Of a stretch of 38,711 bases of DNA, positions 25,149 to 33,225 are shown piece after piece (the first letter of the stretch is position 1; every line of letters begins with the position of its first letter). Under the pieces are notes generated by a model that was not told the origin of the DNA, made no database searches, and was given only the letters and a program-made list of their open reading frames with translations. The stretch covers positions 1-38,711 of the forward strand of contig CAMLHQ010000025.1 of the NCBI GenBank assembly GCA_946479785.1, in the 5' to 3' direction. The position numbers were made by a program, and so were the translations under genes. The stretch comes from an uncultured Nitrospira sp. (lineage in GTDB: Bacteria > Nitrospirota > Nitrospiria > Nitrospirales > Nitrospiraceae).

Positions 25149-25157
25149 AGTATAGCA
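25149..25157 (-). promoter_or_regulatory. Extended -10 element for the CBS-PilZ gene
   Basis: TGCTATACT on the minus strand matches an extended -10 box (TGn plus TATACT). No good -35 box is at 17 bp, as is common for extended -10 promoters. Start near 25142. Confidence 0.45.
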
Positions 25158-25188
25158 GACAGGGTCTCTTCCCCCTCATCGGCATGTT

Positions 25189-25205
25189 CCCTTGTCAAAC
25201 AAGGG
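25189..25205. promoter_or_regulatory. Operator-like 17-bp dyad in the divergent promoter region
   Basis: CCCTTGT-CAA-ACAAGGG is a perfect inverted repeat with 7-bp arms. It overlaps the proposed -35 box (25192-25197) of the DUF692-family gene and lies about 40 bp upstream of the opposing -10 element, a typical place for a repressor site. Confidence 0.5.
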
Positions 25206-25221
25206 CTTCGAAGACTAGACT
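25192..25221 (+). promoter_or_regulatory. Possible promoter of the MNIO-dus-maf operon
   Basis: TTGTCA (25192-25197) and TAGACT (25216-25221) are 18 bp apart (5 of 6 and 4 of 6 matches). Start near 25228, before GTG 25256. Confidence 0.45.
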
Positions 25222-25255
25222 AGGCCAATTATTGTCTCAGCACAAGAGGTGTGCG

Positions 25256-26740
25256 GTGGGAAGTCTCAGCTCGATCGAACAGAGGTTCCAGAGTCGCGTG
25301 GAGGACATTCCCAGGCTCGGCCTGGGTTTGTCCGTCGACGTCTATTCGCCGGACCTGTTCGAGTTGATGGACCGCTTTCTGAGCCAAGAGCGTCGACCAT
25401 CCTATCTCGAAATCTTTCGGGCAACTGCGACGGCTCTCCAGGCGGTGCGCCTGCACCTCCCCGCCATTCCATTGGCCTATCATGGCGAGGGGCTGTGGAT
25501 TACCCAACCGGATTTCACTGCCCACGCCTTTGTGGAGAAGGAACTCGACGATGTCGCCTCACAACTGGCCATTCTCAAAAGTCCGTGGCTCAACCATGAA
25601 TGTGCCACCAAACAGATGGCAGGCTACTCGTTCGGCACGTATCTCCCACCTTTGTATACCGCCGAGAGCGCCAGAGTCGTCGCCGACAACATCGCCTCGG
25701 TGCAAGAGAGGATGGATCGGGGATCCCGATCAGGAGAAGCATTCGGACCATTGTTCCTCTTGGAGATGCCGCCGCTCACCTATTTTATGGCCGGGACCAT
25801 GTCAGTCCCGCAGTACTTTCGGCTCGTGACCGATCTGGTTCCCTGTGGACTCGTCCTCGACATCGGGCATCTCTGGACCGTCTACCGCTACACGGCCGCC
25901 AGACGGCAGTCGTCGCTTGAGCAGTTCGTCCGGCAGTTCCTAGACGAATTTCCCATGGAGCGGGTCATTGAAGTCCATGTCGCGGGGTTGGCGCAACATG
26001 AAGCGGCAGTCCCACGCCGGTCGCCGGACGCAGACCTTGAATGGATCGATGCGCACGCCGCGCCAATTCAGCTGGTGTCCTGGACGATGCTGGAACAGGT
26101 GTTGGCCCATCCTCGGCTGGTCAATCTTCGCGGGGTGGCGCTGGAAGTCGACACGAAACCGATCGACCGTATCCTCGAAGAGTTCCACGAGGCCAGCCTG
26201 CGCTTTGCCCCGATGATTCGACACAGATTGGCAAATGGCTCGACATCCATCGATTCGGTCCCGAAGCGGGCGGAACCATGTCCTGAAGAGCACCTTCTAA
26301 GCGAGGTTCATCGGCAACGATTGCAAGCTGACTATGCCCGCTATGCGCAGATCATCTCGGGGCAACGACCGCCGACCGGTCCGGAATGGCAAGAGGTGGC
26401 GGGAGATCCTGCCGGTCTCGACCGGTATATTCACAACTATATGCCGCACGAGATTCTTTACTGGGGCGGAGCTATCACCGAGATGTTTCCTGAAACTTGC
26501 CGCGTGATAAGTGAGAAAGGGGTGTCGCTTGAGGAGTTCGTGCCCTGGTGGTTCCAGATAGCCCGCCCGGTCGATCGATCATACGATTTTTTCCTCCTCA
26601 AGATTGACCGCGTGCTGGAATTTGTCGCAGAACGAGCACCCGCAGTTCTCAAACAGGCCGAACGAGAAGCGGACGCGTTACGCACAGCCTATGCGGACGC
26701 CAACGATGTGGTGCGACCGATCATGGAGCCGACCAGATGA
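25256..26740 (+). CDS. Divergent DUF692 (MNIO-type) protein with C-terminal DUF2063-like domain
   Basis: About 494 residues. Residues 20-325 read as a DUF692 TIM barrel, the family of multinuclear iron oxidases (MbnB, TglH, HvfB). Candidate metal ligands occur in family order: H76 (Y-H-G-E-G-L), H114-E115 (N-H-E), E170 (L-L-E-M-P), D202 and H205 (D-I-G-H), H241 (E-V-H-V-A-G), D265/H267 (D-A-H-A-A-P) and E297. The D-I-G-H replaces the usual D-x-N-N, so it is a divergent member. Residues about 345-470 (Y-I-H-N-Y-M-P-H-E-I-L-Y-W, then F-P-E-T, then S-L-E-E-F-V) resemble DUF2063/HvfC, the usual separate partner. GTG 25256 is chosen for the AGAGGT ribosome-binding site; the in-frame start at 25184 precedes the proposed promoter. 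It overlaps dus by 4 nt. No precursor peptide is seen nearby. Confidence 0.75.
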   Translation: MGSLSSIEQRFQSRVEDIPRLGLGLSVDVYSPDLFELMDRFLSQERRPSYLEIFRATATALQAVRLHLPAIPLAYHGEGLWITQPDFTAHAFVEKELDDVASQLAILKSPWLNHECATKQMAGYSFGTYLPPLYTAESARVVADNIASVQERMDRGSRSGEAFGPLFLLEMPPLTYFMAGTMSVPQYFRLVTDLVPCGLVLDIGHLWTVYRYTAARRQSSLEQFVRQFLDEFPMERVIEVHVAGLAQHEAAVPRRSPDADLEWIDAHAAPIQLVSWTMLEQVLAHPRLVNLRGVALEVDTKPIDRILEEFHEASLRFAPMIRHRLANGSTSIDSVPKRAEPCPEEHLLSEVHRQRLQADYARYAQIISGQRPPTGPEWQEVAGDPAGLDRYIHNYMPHEILYWGGAITEMFPETCRVISEKGVSLEEFVPWWFQIARPVDRSYDFFLLKIDRVLEFVAERAPAVLKQAEREADALRTAYADANDVVRPIMEPTR

Positions 26741-27918
26741 ATTTTTGGTCGACCCTTCCCACGCCGATCATCGGGCTGTCTCCCATGGATGGCGTGACGG
26801 ACGCCACCTTTCGCCGCATCGTCGCCTGGCAGGGGAAACCGGACGTCACCTTTACCGAGTTTACGCACGTCCATGACGTGTGCCGCGGTCCTGAGTTTCT
26901 CTTGGACTCCCTCCATTATCACGAGGCCGAACGGCCGATCGTGGCTCAACTCTACGGGAAAGATCCGGCGCTGTTTTATCAAGCAGCGCATGCCGTCTGC
27001 GAGTTGGGATTCGACGGGTTGGATATCAATATGGGCTGTCCCTCTCGAAACGTGGCATCGTCGGGCTCCGGAGCCGGTCTGATCAAAACGCCGGACCTGG
27101 CCCATGCCATTATGCGTGCGGCACGGCAAGGTATTGCCGATTGGACAGCCGGCCAAACATTGGAAGCAGCCGGTCTCAAACCAGTAAGGGCTGACGCGAT
27201 CCGCAGATTGAACGAGCATCGAGGGGCGGCTGCTCTGTCCGTTCGAAAGCCCATTCCGCTCTCTGTGAAAACTCGACTCGGCTACGACGAAGTGATCGTG
27301 GAACGCTGGATCGAACATCTGTTGATCGAATCTCCGAGAGTGATTTCACTGCATGGAAGAACTTTGCAGCAGATGTATCGAGGGGAGGCTGATTGGTCGG
27401 CGATCGCCCGTGCAGCTGAGATTGTCCGTGGCAGCGGGACGATGTTGTTCGGCAACGGCGACGTCCAGAGTCTGTCTGAAGTTGTCCGTCGTGTGCACGA
27501 GACTGGCGTCGACGGCGTCCTCGTGGGTCGCGCGGCATTGGGGGCACCTTGGTTTTTCCGAGGCAAGGAAGAAGCCCGACAATGTGCTCGGTCGGCAAGA
27601 AGTGCCGAAACAGAGCACTGGATGCCGTCGCTGTCAGTCAGGTTTGAGATCCTTCTCGAGCATGCCAAACAATTTGAAGCGAACTGGGGCCGAGAGCAGT
27701 TCAGACGCATGCGCAAACATCTCGGCTGGTATTGCAAAGGTTTCCCTCATGCCGCAGCGCTCAGGGCGAGGATGTTCAGCGTATCCTGCGTCGGTGACGT
27801 AGAAGCTGCCCTGGCAGAATTCCAAACTCACCAGACCTTCGAGACGCACCAGAATGCGGCGGCCTTTGCGCCTGATGATGTCGACGCAATGACTCCGCTG
27901 GCATCACGATGCGGCTAG
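26737..27918 (+). CDS. dus: tRNA-dihydrouridine synthase (Dus family)
   Basis: A 393-residue flavoenzyme that reduces uridines in tRNA. The start S-P-M-D-G-V-T-D and the motif D-I-N-M-G-C-P-S with probable catalytic Cys101 are diagnostic. V-K-T-R-L-G-Y-D and the C-terminal R-K-H-L-G-W-Y-C-K-G are DusB-like. Compared with E. coli DusB (about 321 residues) it carries an insert of roughly 40 residues near 130-170 (R-Q-G-I-A-D-W onward). Which U is modified cannot be told. It overlaps the DUF692-family gene by 4 nt and maf by 10 nt, indicating one operon. Confidence 0.92.
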   Translation: MNFWSTLPTPIIGLSPMDGVTDATFRRIVAWQGKPDVTFTEFTHVHDVCRGPEFLLDSLHYHEAERPIVAQLYGKDPALFYQAAHAVCELGFDGLDINMGCPSRNVASSGSGAGLIKTPDLAHAIMRAARQGIADWTAGQTLEAAGLKPVRADAIRRLNEHRGAAALSVRKPIPLSVKTRLGYDEVIVERWIEHLLIESPRVISLHGRTLQQMYRGEADWSAIARAAEIVRGSGTMLFGNGDVQSLSEVVRRVHETGVDGVLVGRAALGAPWFFRGKEEARQCARSARSAETEHWMPSLSVRFEILLEHAKQFEANWGREQFRRMRKHLGWYCKGFPHAAALRARMFSVSCVGDVEAALAEFQTHQTFETHQNAAAFAPDDVDAMTPLASRCG

Positions 27919-28535
27919 TGTTGGCTTCGACGTCGCCGCGTCGTCGAGAACTTCTCTCGCTCCTCGGCATTCCTTTTGAAGTCCGGAATCCGATATGTGA
28001 AGAACGTCTCGTTCCTGGCCGATCCGCTGATGATCTCGCCGCCCATTTTGCCCAGAGCAAAGCCGATTCTGTGGCGCAACAAGATCCGGACGCCCTTGTG
28101 CTGGCCAGCGACACCCTGATTCAATTGGATGGGGAAGTGTTGGGAAAACCCGGCGATGTGGCCGAGGCCCGGGCCATGCTTCGGCAAATGGCCGGCCGTG
28201 AGCATCGCGTCCAGACCGCCGTGTCGCTGGCCTGCCTTGCGCGTCGGATCGAAATCACCCAAGTCTCAGTTGCCTGCGTGCGGATGAAGTCATTCGATGC
28301 CGAAGCGCATGAGCGCTATCTGGCGACCCTCGACAGTCTTGGAAAGGCCGGAGCCTATTCCATACAAGGTCCAGGCGCCGAATTGGTCGAACGGCTCGAG
28401 GGAGACTTTACGACGGTCGTGGGCTTCCCTCTCCGCCTCGTGGTCAGACTGTTGGCGCAGGCCGGGGTGACGGTTCCCGTCGATGTCGAGGCGCTGTATG
28501 TGCTGAAGCCATACGGGAACTGGGCCCGCTTCTGA
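27909..28535 (+). CDS. maf: Maf family nucleotide pyrophosphatase
   Basis: A 208-residue Maf/YhdE-type protein that hydrolyses non-canonical or bulk NTPs (dTTP/UTP or modified nucleotides) to NMP and pyrophosphate. The N-terminal L-A-S-T-S-P-R-R-R-E-L-L, the middle A-S-D-T-L and G-K-P motifs and G-K-A-G-A-Y-S-I-Q-G near residue 140 are all intact. Length is normal. The first 10 bases overlap dus. YhdE-like or YceF-like specificity is not decided. Confidence 0.93.
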   Translation: MRLVLASTSPRRRELLSLLGIPFEVRNPICEERLVPGRSADDLAAHFAQSKADSVAQQDPDALVLASDTLIQLDGEVLGKPGDVAEARAMLRQMAGREHRVQTAVSLACLARRIEITQVSVACVRMKSFDAEAHERYLATLDSLGKAGAYSIQGPGAELVERLEGDFTTVVGFPLRLVVRLLAQAGVTVPVDVEALYVLKPYGNWARF

Positions 28536-28564
28536 TTGCAAAGGAAGAAGGCTTTTCGTAAAAT
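28536..28564 (+). promoter_or_regulatory. Sigma70-type promoter before the secreted unknown protein
   Basis: TTGCAA (28536-28541) and TAAAAT (28559-28564) are 17 bp apart (4 of 6 and 5 of 6 matches). Start near 28571; GGAGGA at 28588-28593 then precedes ATG 28598. Confidence 0.55.
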
Positions 28565-28597
28565 GCCGCTTTCATTCGCTTTTTTACGGAGGATTTC

Positions 28598-29251
28598 ATG
28601 GTAGCTCAAGAAAAGAGAGGAATAGGTGGTGTGCTAGGCTTGGTCGGAGTCTGTGCCATGGGGATCATTCCAGCGTTCGCGATCGATGTGAAGTTATCCA
28701 TGGAAGAGGCACAGAAGGCCCTTGAAGCCGGCCGTGCGCCGATGGACAAGGCCAATAGTCCTGAAGAGGTGAAGAAGGTCCTCCAGCAAGCCTCACTGGC
28801 CACGCGCGTGGGCGCCGATCCCGAAAAAGATTCCTGCGGGGCCAGCGCGATCCTAAGAACCAAGCGCTATAGACTGGAGGCCTTCGGCCGGCAGGAAGCC
28901 TCGGAGTCCAAGAAACGCAAGACAGACATCCGCATGCCGGACGAGTTCATCAAGAAGGTCGTCGATATGCCGAATATGGAAGTCGAGGTACAACTCTGCG
29001 GCGACGACGAATACTTTGCCGAGGGTGCGGTGATCGAGATGCAGCAGGGCAGTAAGAAAGTGAAAGCCATCGACGTTGGAAAGGCGGAACGTGGGCGCAA
29101 GAACGAAGGCAGCGGGCCCGCGTACCGGTCCCGATTTACCGCAGTCTTCGCCTATGAGAGTTTCGATCCCAATGCTGCATCGGTGTTTGTCATTAATCAG
29201 CAAGACGGGAAGGAAGTCCGTATCCCTGCTGATTTCTCGAAGGTGAAATAG
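28598..29251 (+). CDS. Uncharacterised exported protein
   Basis: A 217-residue protein with an N-terminal hydrophobic segment (residues 10-26) ending in P-A-F-A, a plausible signal peptidase site. The mature part starts with a charged helical region (K-L-S-M-E-E-A-Q-K-A-L-E-A-G-R) and continues as a mixed domain with two cysteines (D-S-C-G-A-S and Q-L-C-G-D-D) that could form a disulfide. I recognise no family. It has its own promoter and a strong ribosome-binding site, so it is very likely expressed, and it precedes two other envelope genes. Confidence 0.75.
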   Translation: MVAQEKRGIGGVLGLVGVCAMGIIPAFAIDVKLSMEEAQKALEAGRAPMDKANSPEEVKKVLQQASLATRVGADPEKDSCGASAILRTKRYRLEAFGRQEASESKKRKTDIRMPDEFIKKVVDMPNMEVEVQLCGDDEYFAEGAVIEMQQGSKKVKAIDVGKAERGRKNEGSGPAYRSRFTAVFAYESFDPNAASVFVINQQDGKEVRIPADFSKVK

Positions 29252-29282
29252 GCCACGTCTCATTTCCGTTGATAGTCTGCTC

Positions 29283-29311
29283 TTGCGAGAAACGCGGCGA
29301 CCGGTTATAAA
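29283..29311 (+). promoter_or_regulatory. Sigma70-type promoter for pal
   Basis: TTGCGA (29283-29288) and TATAAA (29306-29311) are 17 bp apart (4 of 6 and 5 of 6). The leader to ATG 29389 is about 70 nt. Confidence 0.45.
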
Positions 29312-29388
29312 GTCCCCAGTTTGTTCAATCCCCCGCGAGTCGGTGACAAGAGGGGGCATGTGCCATCCACCATACAGAGAGGTGGGGA

Positions 29389-30033
29389 ATGACAAGACGG
29401 GTGAGTCCACGTACCCTATCGGTGACTGTACTGTGCCTGATGATGCTTGGGACCCTATGGGGCTGTTCGGGAAAACGGGTCGCATCGTCATCCGGCGATG
29501 CGACCTCGACGACAAAGGAGAAAAGCGCCGCGGCTCCGGTAGAGACCATCAAGCCCGAGAGCATGGCCACAATACCAGCAGCACCAGAGGATCGGCCATC
29601 AACGCTTGAGGCGTCCCGTGCGCCCCTTGACACTCCGTCGTCGAGCAGGAGTATGGAGAGTCCATCGCCAAGCGCTCCGTCCTCGCTGGCAACTGGTGGA
29701 GGTTCGGGCTTGGGAGATATCTTCTTCGATTTCGACCAGTATGCGATCAGAAGAGATGCCCAGCCGGTTCTGGAGGCCGATGCAGCTTGGATCAAGAGTG
29801 CGGCGGCGAAATCGATTCTCATTGAAGGACATTGCGACGAGCGGGGTACGCAGGCCTACAATCTTGTGCTTGGAGAAAAACGTGCCCGCTCGACCAAGCG
29901 CTATCTCGAAGACCTCGGGGTTCCTATGTCGCGATTGAAGACCATCAGCTACGGCGAGATGCGGCCGTTCTGCAAAGAGCTCGACGAAACCTGTTATCAG
30001 AAAAATCGACGGGCGCATTTTGTCGTGCGATAG
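29389..30033 (+). CDS. pal: Peptidoglycan-associated lipoprotein (OmpA-C domain)
   Basis: A 214-residue lipoprotein. The signal peptide ends in a lipobox L-W-G-C with the acylated Cys near residue 26. A Ser/Pro/Ala-rich linker of about 75 residues follows. The OmpA/Pal domain (about 105-214) starts I-F-F-D-F-D-Q-Y-A-I and holds the peptidoglycan-binding I-E-G-H-C-D-E-R-G-T-Q-A-Y-N. It ties the outer membrane to peptidoglycan, normally with Tol proteins; no tol genes are in this window. Other OmpA-like lipoproteins are possible, but the E-G-H-C-D-E-R-G-T motif is the Pal form. Confidence 0.9.
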   Translation: MTRRVSPRTLSVTVLCLMMLGTLWGCSGKRVASSSGDATSTTKEKSAAAPVETIKPESMATIPAAPEDRPSTLEASRAPLDTPSSSRSMESPSPSAPSSLATGGGSGLGDIFFDFDQYAIRRDAQPVLEADAAWIKSAAAKSILIEGHCDERGTQAYNLVLGEKRARSTKRYLEDLGVPMSRLKTISYGEMRPFCKELDETCYQKNRRAHFVVR

Positions 30034-30075
30034 CACCGGGAACAGAGGCTGACAGGACAAGGAAGAGGAGGGGTT

Positions 30076-30699
30076 GTGGAAATGAAGCGAGTAGGACGAG
30101 CAGCGGTCGCCTGCCTGTGTATCCTAGCAGGATGTGCGACCGCGGGTGAGCGGGTTGACGTCGCAATTCCGGGAAGCTCTACGAGCGCCGCTCCTATGGC
30201 CTCCAACAGCGCCGGGCCTCGTGTGGCTGTGAAACCATTTGACGATGCGCGGTCGGATCGGATGCATCTGGGGAGTCGCTCGCATCTATGGGGTAGCACC
30301 AGTTATTTCGATTTGCCGAAAGGAACGGCCGGAGAAGCCGTGGCCAAATCACTCGTCCAACAACTGAACAGACGGGGGTGGCAGGCAAGCCTGGCCGGCC
30401 AAAGTGGGTCAGCGCAACCAGACGCGACGATTTCCGGAACTATCCAGGACTTATCGGTCAACGCCATCAGCAAGTTTGGCCGCACCGAAATTGCTGCGAA
30501 GAATACTATGATGGTCCGTGTGGCCAATCACAGCGACGAAAGCACTATTCAAGAGCGGGTGTTGGGAAGCGGGAGCGATGAAGTCTTCTGGTTCGATCCC
30601 GAAGATGCGCAGCAGCTTATCAACGAAGTCCTTGAAAAGAACATCGAAAAGTTCGTCGCCGACACGAAGGTCGATGGGAAAACTGTCAGATTGCGATAG
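30076..30699 (+). CDS. Outer-membrane lipoprotein, YajG/DUF4410-like
   Basis: A 207-residue protein with a signal peptide and lipobox L-A-G-C near residue 20. The mature domain has the pattern of YajG-like proteins: a strand with V-A-V-K-P-F-D-D-A-R, a helix with A-K-S-L-V-Q-Q-L-N-R-R-G, then A-T-I-S-G-T-I-Q-D-L. Function of this group is unclear. GTG 30076 or ATG 30082 may be used, both served by the AGGAGG at 30065-30070. It follows pal by 42 nt, so the two are probably co-transcribed. It shares a layout with the lipoprotein at 37500-38066. Confidence 0.75.
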   Translation: MEMKRVGRAAVACLCILAGCATAGERVDVAIPGSSTSAAPMASNSAGPRVAVKPFDDARSDRMHLGSRSHLWGSTSYFDLPKGTAGEAVAKSLVQQLNRRGWQASLAGQSGSAQPDATISGTIQDLSVNAISKFGRTEIAAKNTMMVRVANHSDESTIQERVLGSGSDEVFWFDPEDAQQLINEVLEKNIEKFVADTKVDGKTVRLR

Positions 30700-30724
30700 T
30701 GATGTTATCTCGACAGTCCCAGTG

Positions 30725-31723
30725 TCAGGGTTCGACCGTCACGGTGATTTCGTGCAGGCCTGAAGCGCCATCCGGCGCCGGATCCTGCTCGATGGAGGTT
30801 TGGAGCTTGCCGGTTCTGTCGGTCGCTCGCACGAGCAGGGCGTAACGACCTGCCTTGGGGACTTTCCAGTGGCAGTGCCAAAAAATCCACGAATAGGGTG
30901 AGAGAGGTGCATGAAGGACCGCCGGCATCCAGCTCTCACCGCCGTCGGTGCTGATTTCCACGTGCTTGATCCCTCTCGTGCCGGCGAATGCGAGTCCCGC
31001 CACGGTCTGTTGAAGTCCGCGAATCGTCGTTCCATGTCCAGGCATATCGATGCGCGAGGTTGTCTTGACGATGGCCTCGTCTGTCCAGCCTTTCTGCGCG
31101 TAGTAGCCTTTGTAGTCCTGATCGACGACTTCGATTTCAGTGAGCCATTGCACACTCTTCATGCCGTAGTGACCCGGCACGATCATACGGGCGGGAAAGC
31201 CGTGACCTGCCGGCAACGGCACATTGTTCATGGTGTGCGCGATCATCACATCACCCGCCATCGCACGATCAAGTCGAATGCTGTCTGAATAGCCGTCCGC
31301 CGCGCGAAACACGACATCATATGCGTCTATTTTGGCGCCGGCTTTCTCCAAGAGCGAGTGTAGAGCAGGCCCTTCCCACTGAGCCGTGCTGATGAATTCT
31401 CCGGCCACCGTGTTGCCGACACATTCAAGCGTGACGATGTGGGAGACGGAGGCTTCAGCAACGAGCTGATCATAGGTCAGCGTGACGGGCCGTTCGACCA
31501 GTCCTCGGATCGAAAGAGACCAGTCGTGGATCCGGATTGTCGGCGGACTTCTATAGGACGTGACATAGAATTGATCGTTAGGTGTGATCGGCTTGGTGAG
31601 CGTTGATTCGGAATGACCGAAGACACGATCAAGCAGTCCGGCTAAGCCAGGTGCCGGTAGGGCAGAGACCAGCAAAAAGCTCCCGGCAGCTTTCAGGAAA
31701 GTCCGTCGTGACGGTCTCGGCAT
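30725..31723 (-). CDS. Tat-exported sulfite-oxidase-family molybdenum enzyme
   Basis: A 332-residue periplasmic oxidoreductase. It begins with a Tat signal, S-R-R-T-F-L-K-A. The oxidoreductase molybdopterin domain follows, with molybdenum-ligating Cys101 in T-L-E-C-V-G-N and the G-F-P-A-R-M-I-V-P-G-H-Y-G-M-K-S-V-Q-W segment. The C-terminal 100 residues fit the Mo-co dimerisation domain (G-V-K-H-V-E-I-S-T-D-G-G-E-S-W type). Thus it resembles SorA/SorT-like sulfite dehydrogenases more than YedY/MsrP, which lacks this domain. No cytochrome subunit is adjacent, and the substrate is unproven. Confidence 0.88.
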   Translation of the reverse strand: MPRPSRRTFLKAAGSFLLVSALPAPGLAGLLDRVFGHSESTLTKPITPNDQFYVTSYRSPPTIRIHDWSLSIRGLVERPVTLTYDQLVAEASVSHIVTLECVGNTVAGEFISTAQWEGPALHSLLEKAGAKIDAYDVVFRAADGYSDSIRLDRAMAGDVMIAHTMNNVPLPAGHGFPARMIVPGHYGMKSVQWLTEIEVVDQDYKGYYAQKGWTDEAIVKTTSRIDMPGHGTTIRGLQQTVAGLAFAGTRGIKHVEISTDGGESWMPAVLHAPLSPYSWIFWHCHWKVPKAGRYALLVRATDRTGKLQTSIEQDPAPDGASGLHEITVTVEP

Positions 31724-31890
31724 CTGTTATGAATGTTCGGCCACTACTGTCTTGATGAATTGTTCCGTTTCTTGATAGCCGCCTTCCCATACATATCCCA
31801 ACCCGAAAAGTTATTGTCAATGGGGATGGTTAGTGGGTTCATGGACCCGGTTCCGGCCATAGAGGACACCTTGGTAAAAATGGAGAGTGC

Positions 31891-33225
31891 TTAAGAGGAA
31901 AGGGGTTTGTCTTGGAGCACATTGACGATGTCTTGCACGATCTTCACGGTTGCCCCTTGATTGTCAGTCACGACGTGGCGGGCACGGTCTCCCATCACGC
32001 GGGCCTCTTGAGGATCCGCCAATAACCGATGACAGGTTGCGTAGAGGTCTTCCTCATTTCTCGCTTGAACGGCGCCTCCGGCGTCAATGAGCCATTTTGA
32101 CACATCCGGAAAGTCGTGCATGTCTGGTCCGAACAGGACTGGTTTCCCGCAAGCCGCCGGTTCGATCGGATTCTGTCCGCCCTTGGGAACAAAACTGCCC
32201 CCGACCACTGCAATGTCGGCCAGCGCATACAGGCGGCTCAGATACCCCATGCGATCCACAACGACGACGACCGGAATTGATCGACTCGGGTGAGAGAGCA
32301 ACGCGGTTTCGATGCCGTCATTGCGAAACAGATTCAACACCTCGCCGCCGCGTTCCGGACGGCGGGGCACGAGGATCAACCGAAGGGCCGGAAAGTCGTT
32401 CCTCAGCTTGAGGAAGCATGAGCGGATGATGTCTTCCTCTCCCGGATGGGTGCTTCCTGCAATCAGGATACGTGAGTCGGATTGGATATTAAGTTCCCGC
32501 CGAAGAGACGCCAATGCATCCGCTCCCTGTATCGTCAGCGCCACGTCGAATTTCAGGTTGCCGATGCTCCGCAGCCTGGCTGGCTCGAGCCCGATTGCAA
32601 GAAACCGCTCGGCCTCGCGAGACGACTGCGGATAGACCCAGCGAAATGTGTTGAACGCTGGTTCGAAGAGGACGCGAAATGAATTGTAGCTGCGGAACGA
32701 TTCGGGAGACAGGCGTCCGTTGACCAGCAGACAAGGAATCTTGCGCCGACGGACTTCGTCGAGAAACCCGGGCCAGATGTCGGTTTCAATCAGCACGAGC
32801 AGCGACGGATTGATCTTGTTGAGGCCTCGCGTTACTGAAAACGCGATGTCGTAGGGAAAGTAGAACAGGCCGTCGCAGAAACGGGTGAATCGTTCGGTCG
32901 CAATGCTAAAGGCTGACAAGGTTGAGACCGACAGGTACAACGGACGATCTCCGATCGCACGACGCACCTGCGCAATCAGATTTCCCCCCGACAACAACTC
33001 GCCGATCGACAGCGCATGGATCCAGACCGGTTTGTAAGAAGACTGCCGCGCATGAGGATAGTCTTGCCATCCCAATCGTTTGAACAGCGTGGTTCGGCGT
33101 TTGGGGGTGAATATCCAGAGGGGAAATATGATGACGAACAACAGGAGAACCAGAGCGAAGAGGATGCGGTAGAGTGCGAGAACGATCCACTGGCGCCAAC
33201 GAAGCTTCAAGAGCTCTCCTGTCAC
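31891..33225 (-). CDS. waaA: Kdo transferase (lipid A)
   Basis: A 444-residue GT30 enzyme that transfers Kdo from CMP-Kdo to lipid A at the inner membrane. A membrane anchor covers residues 15-40. The catalytic base is likely Glu76 in H-A-L-S-I-G-E-L. Other hallmarks are L-I-E-T-D-I-W-P-G, A-G-S-T-H-P-G-E-E and G-G-S-F-V-P-K-G-G-Q-N-P-I-E-P. Whether it adds one or two sugars is unknown. Given kdnA/kdnB/kdsB close by, its natural donor may be CMP-Kdo8N (inference). Its start overlaps the stop of the heptosyltransferase gene by 4 nt. Confidence 0.93.
   Translation of the reverse strand: MTGELLKLRWRQWIVLALYRILFALVLLLFVIIFPLWIFTPKRRTTLFKRLGWQDYPHARQSSYKPVWIHALSIGELLSGGNLIAQVRRAIGDRPLYLSVSTLSAFSIATERFTRFCDGLFYFPYDIAFSVTRGLNKINPSLLVLIETDIWPGFLDEVRRRKIPCLLVNGRLSPESFRSYNSFRVLFEPAFNTFRWVYPQSSREAERFLAIGLEPARLRSIGNLKFDVALTIQGADALASLRRELNIQSDSRILIAGSTHPGEEDIIRSCFLKLRNDFPALRLILVPRRPERGGEVLNLFRNDGIETALLSHPSRSIPVVVVVDRMGYLSRLYALADIAVVGGSFVPKGGQNPIEPAACGKPVLFGPDMHDFPDVSKWLIDAGGAVQARNEEDLYATCHRLLADPQEARVMGDRARHVVTDNQGATVKIVQDIVNVLQDKPLSS

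Noticed and set aside
25079..25255. Search for a short RiPP precursor peptide next to the MNIO gene
   Set aside because: No small frame with a leader and Cys-rich core was found in the divergent region or directly downstream, where dus overlaps.
31792..31820. Perfect TTGACA on the minus strand upstream of the molybdoenzyme gene
   Set aside because: At 16-19 bp no acceptable -10 box follows (best is GATATG), so I do not call a promoter.
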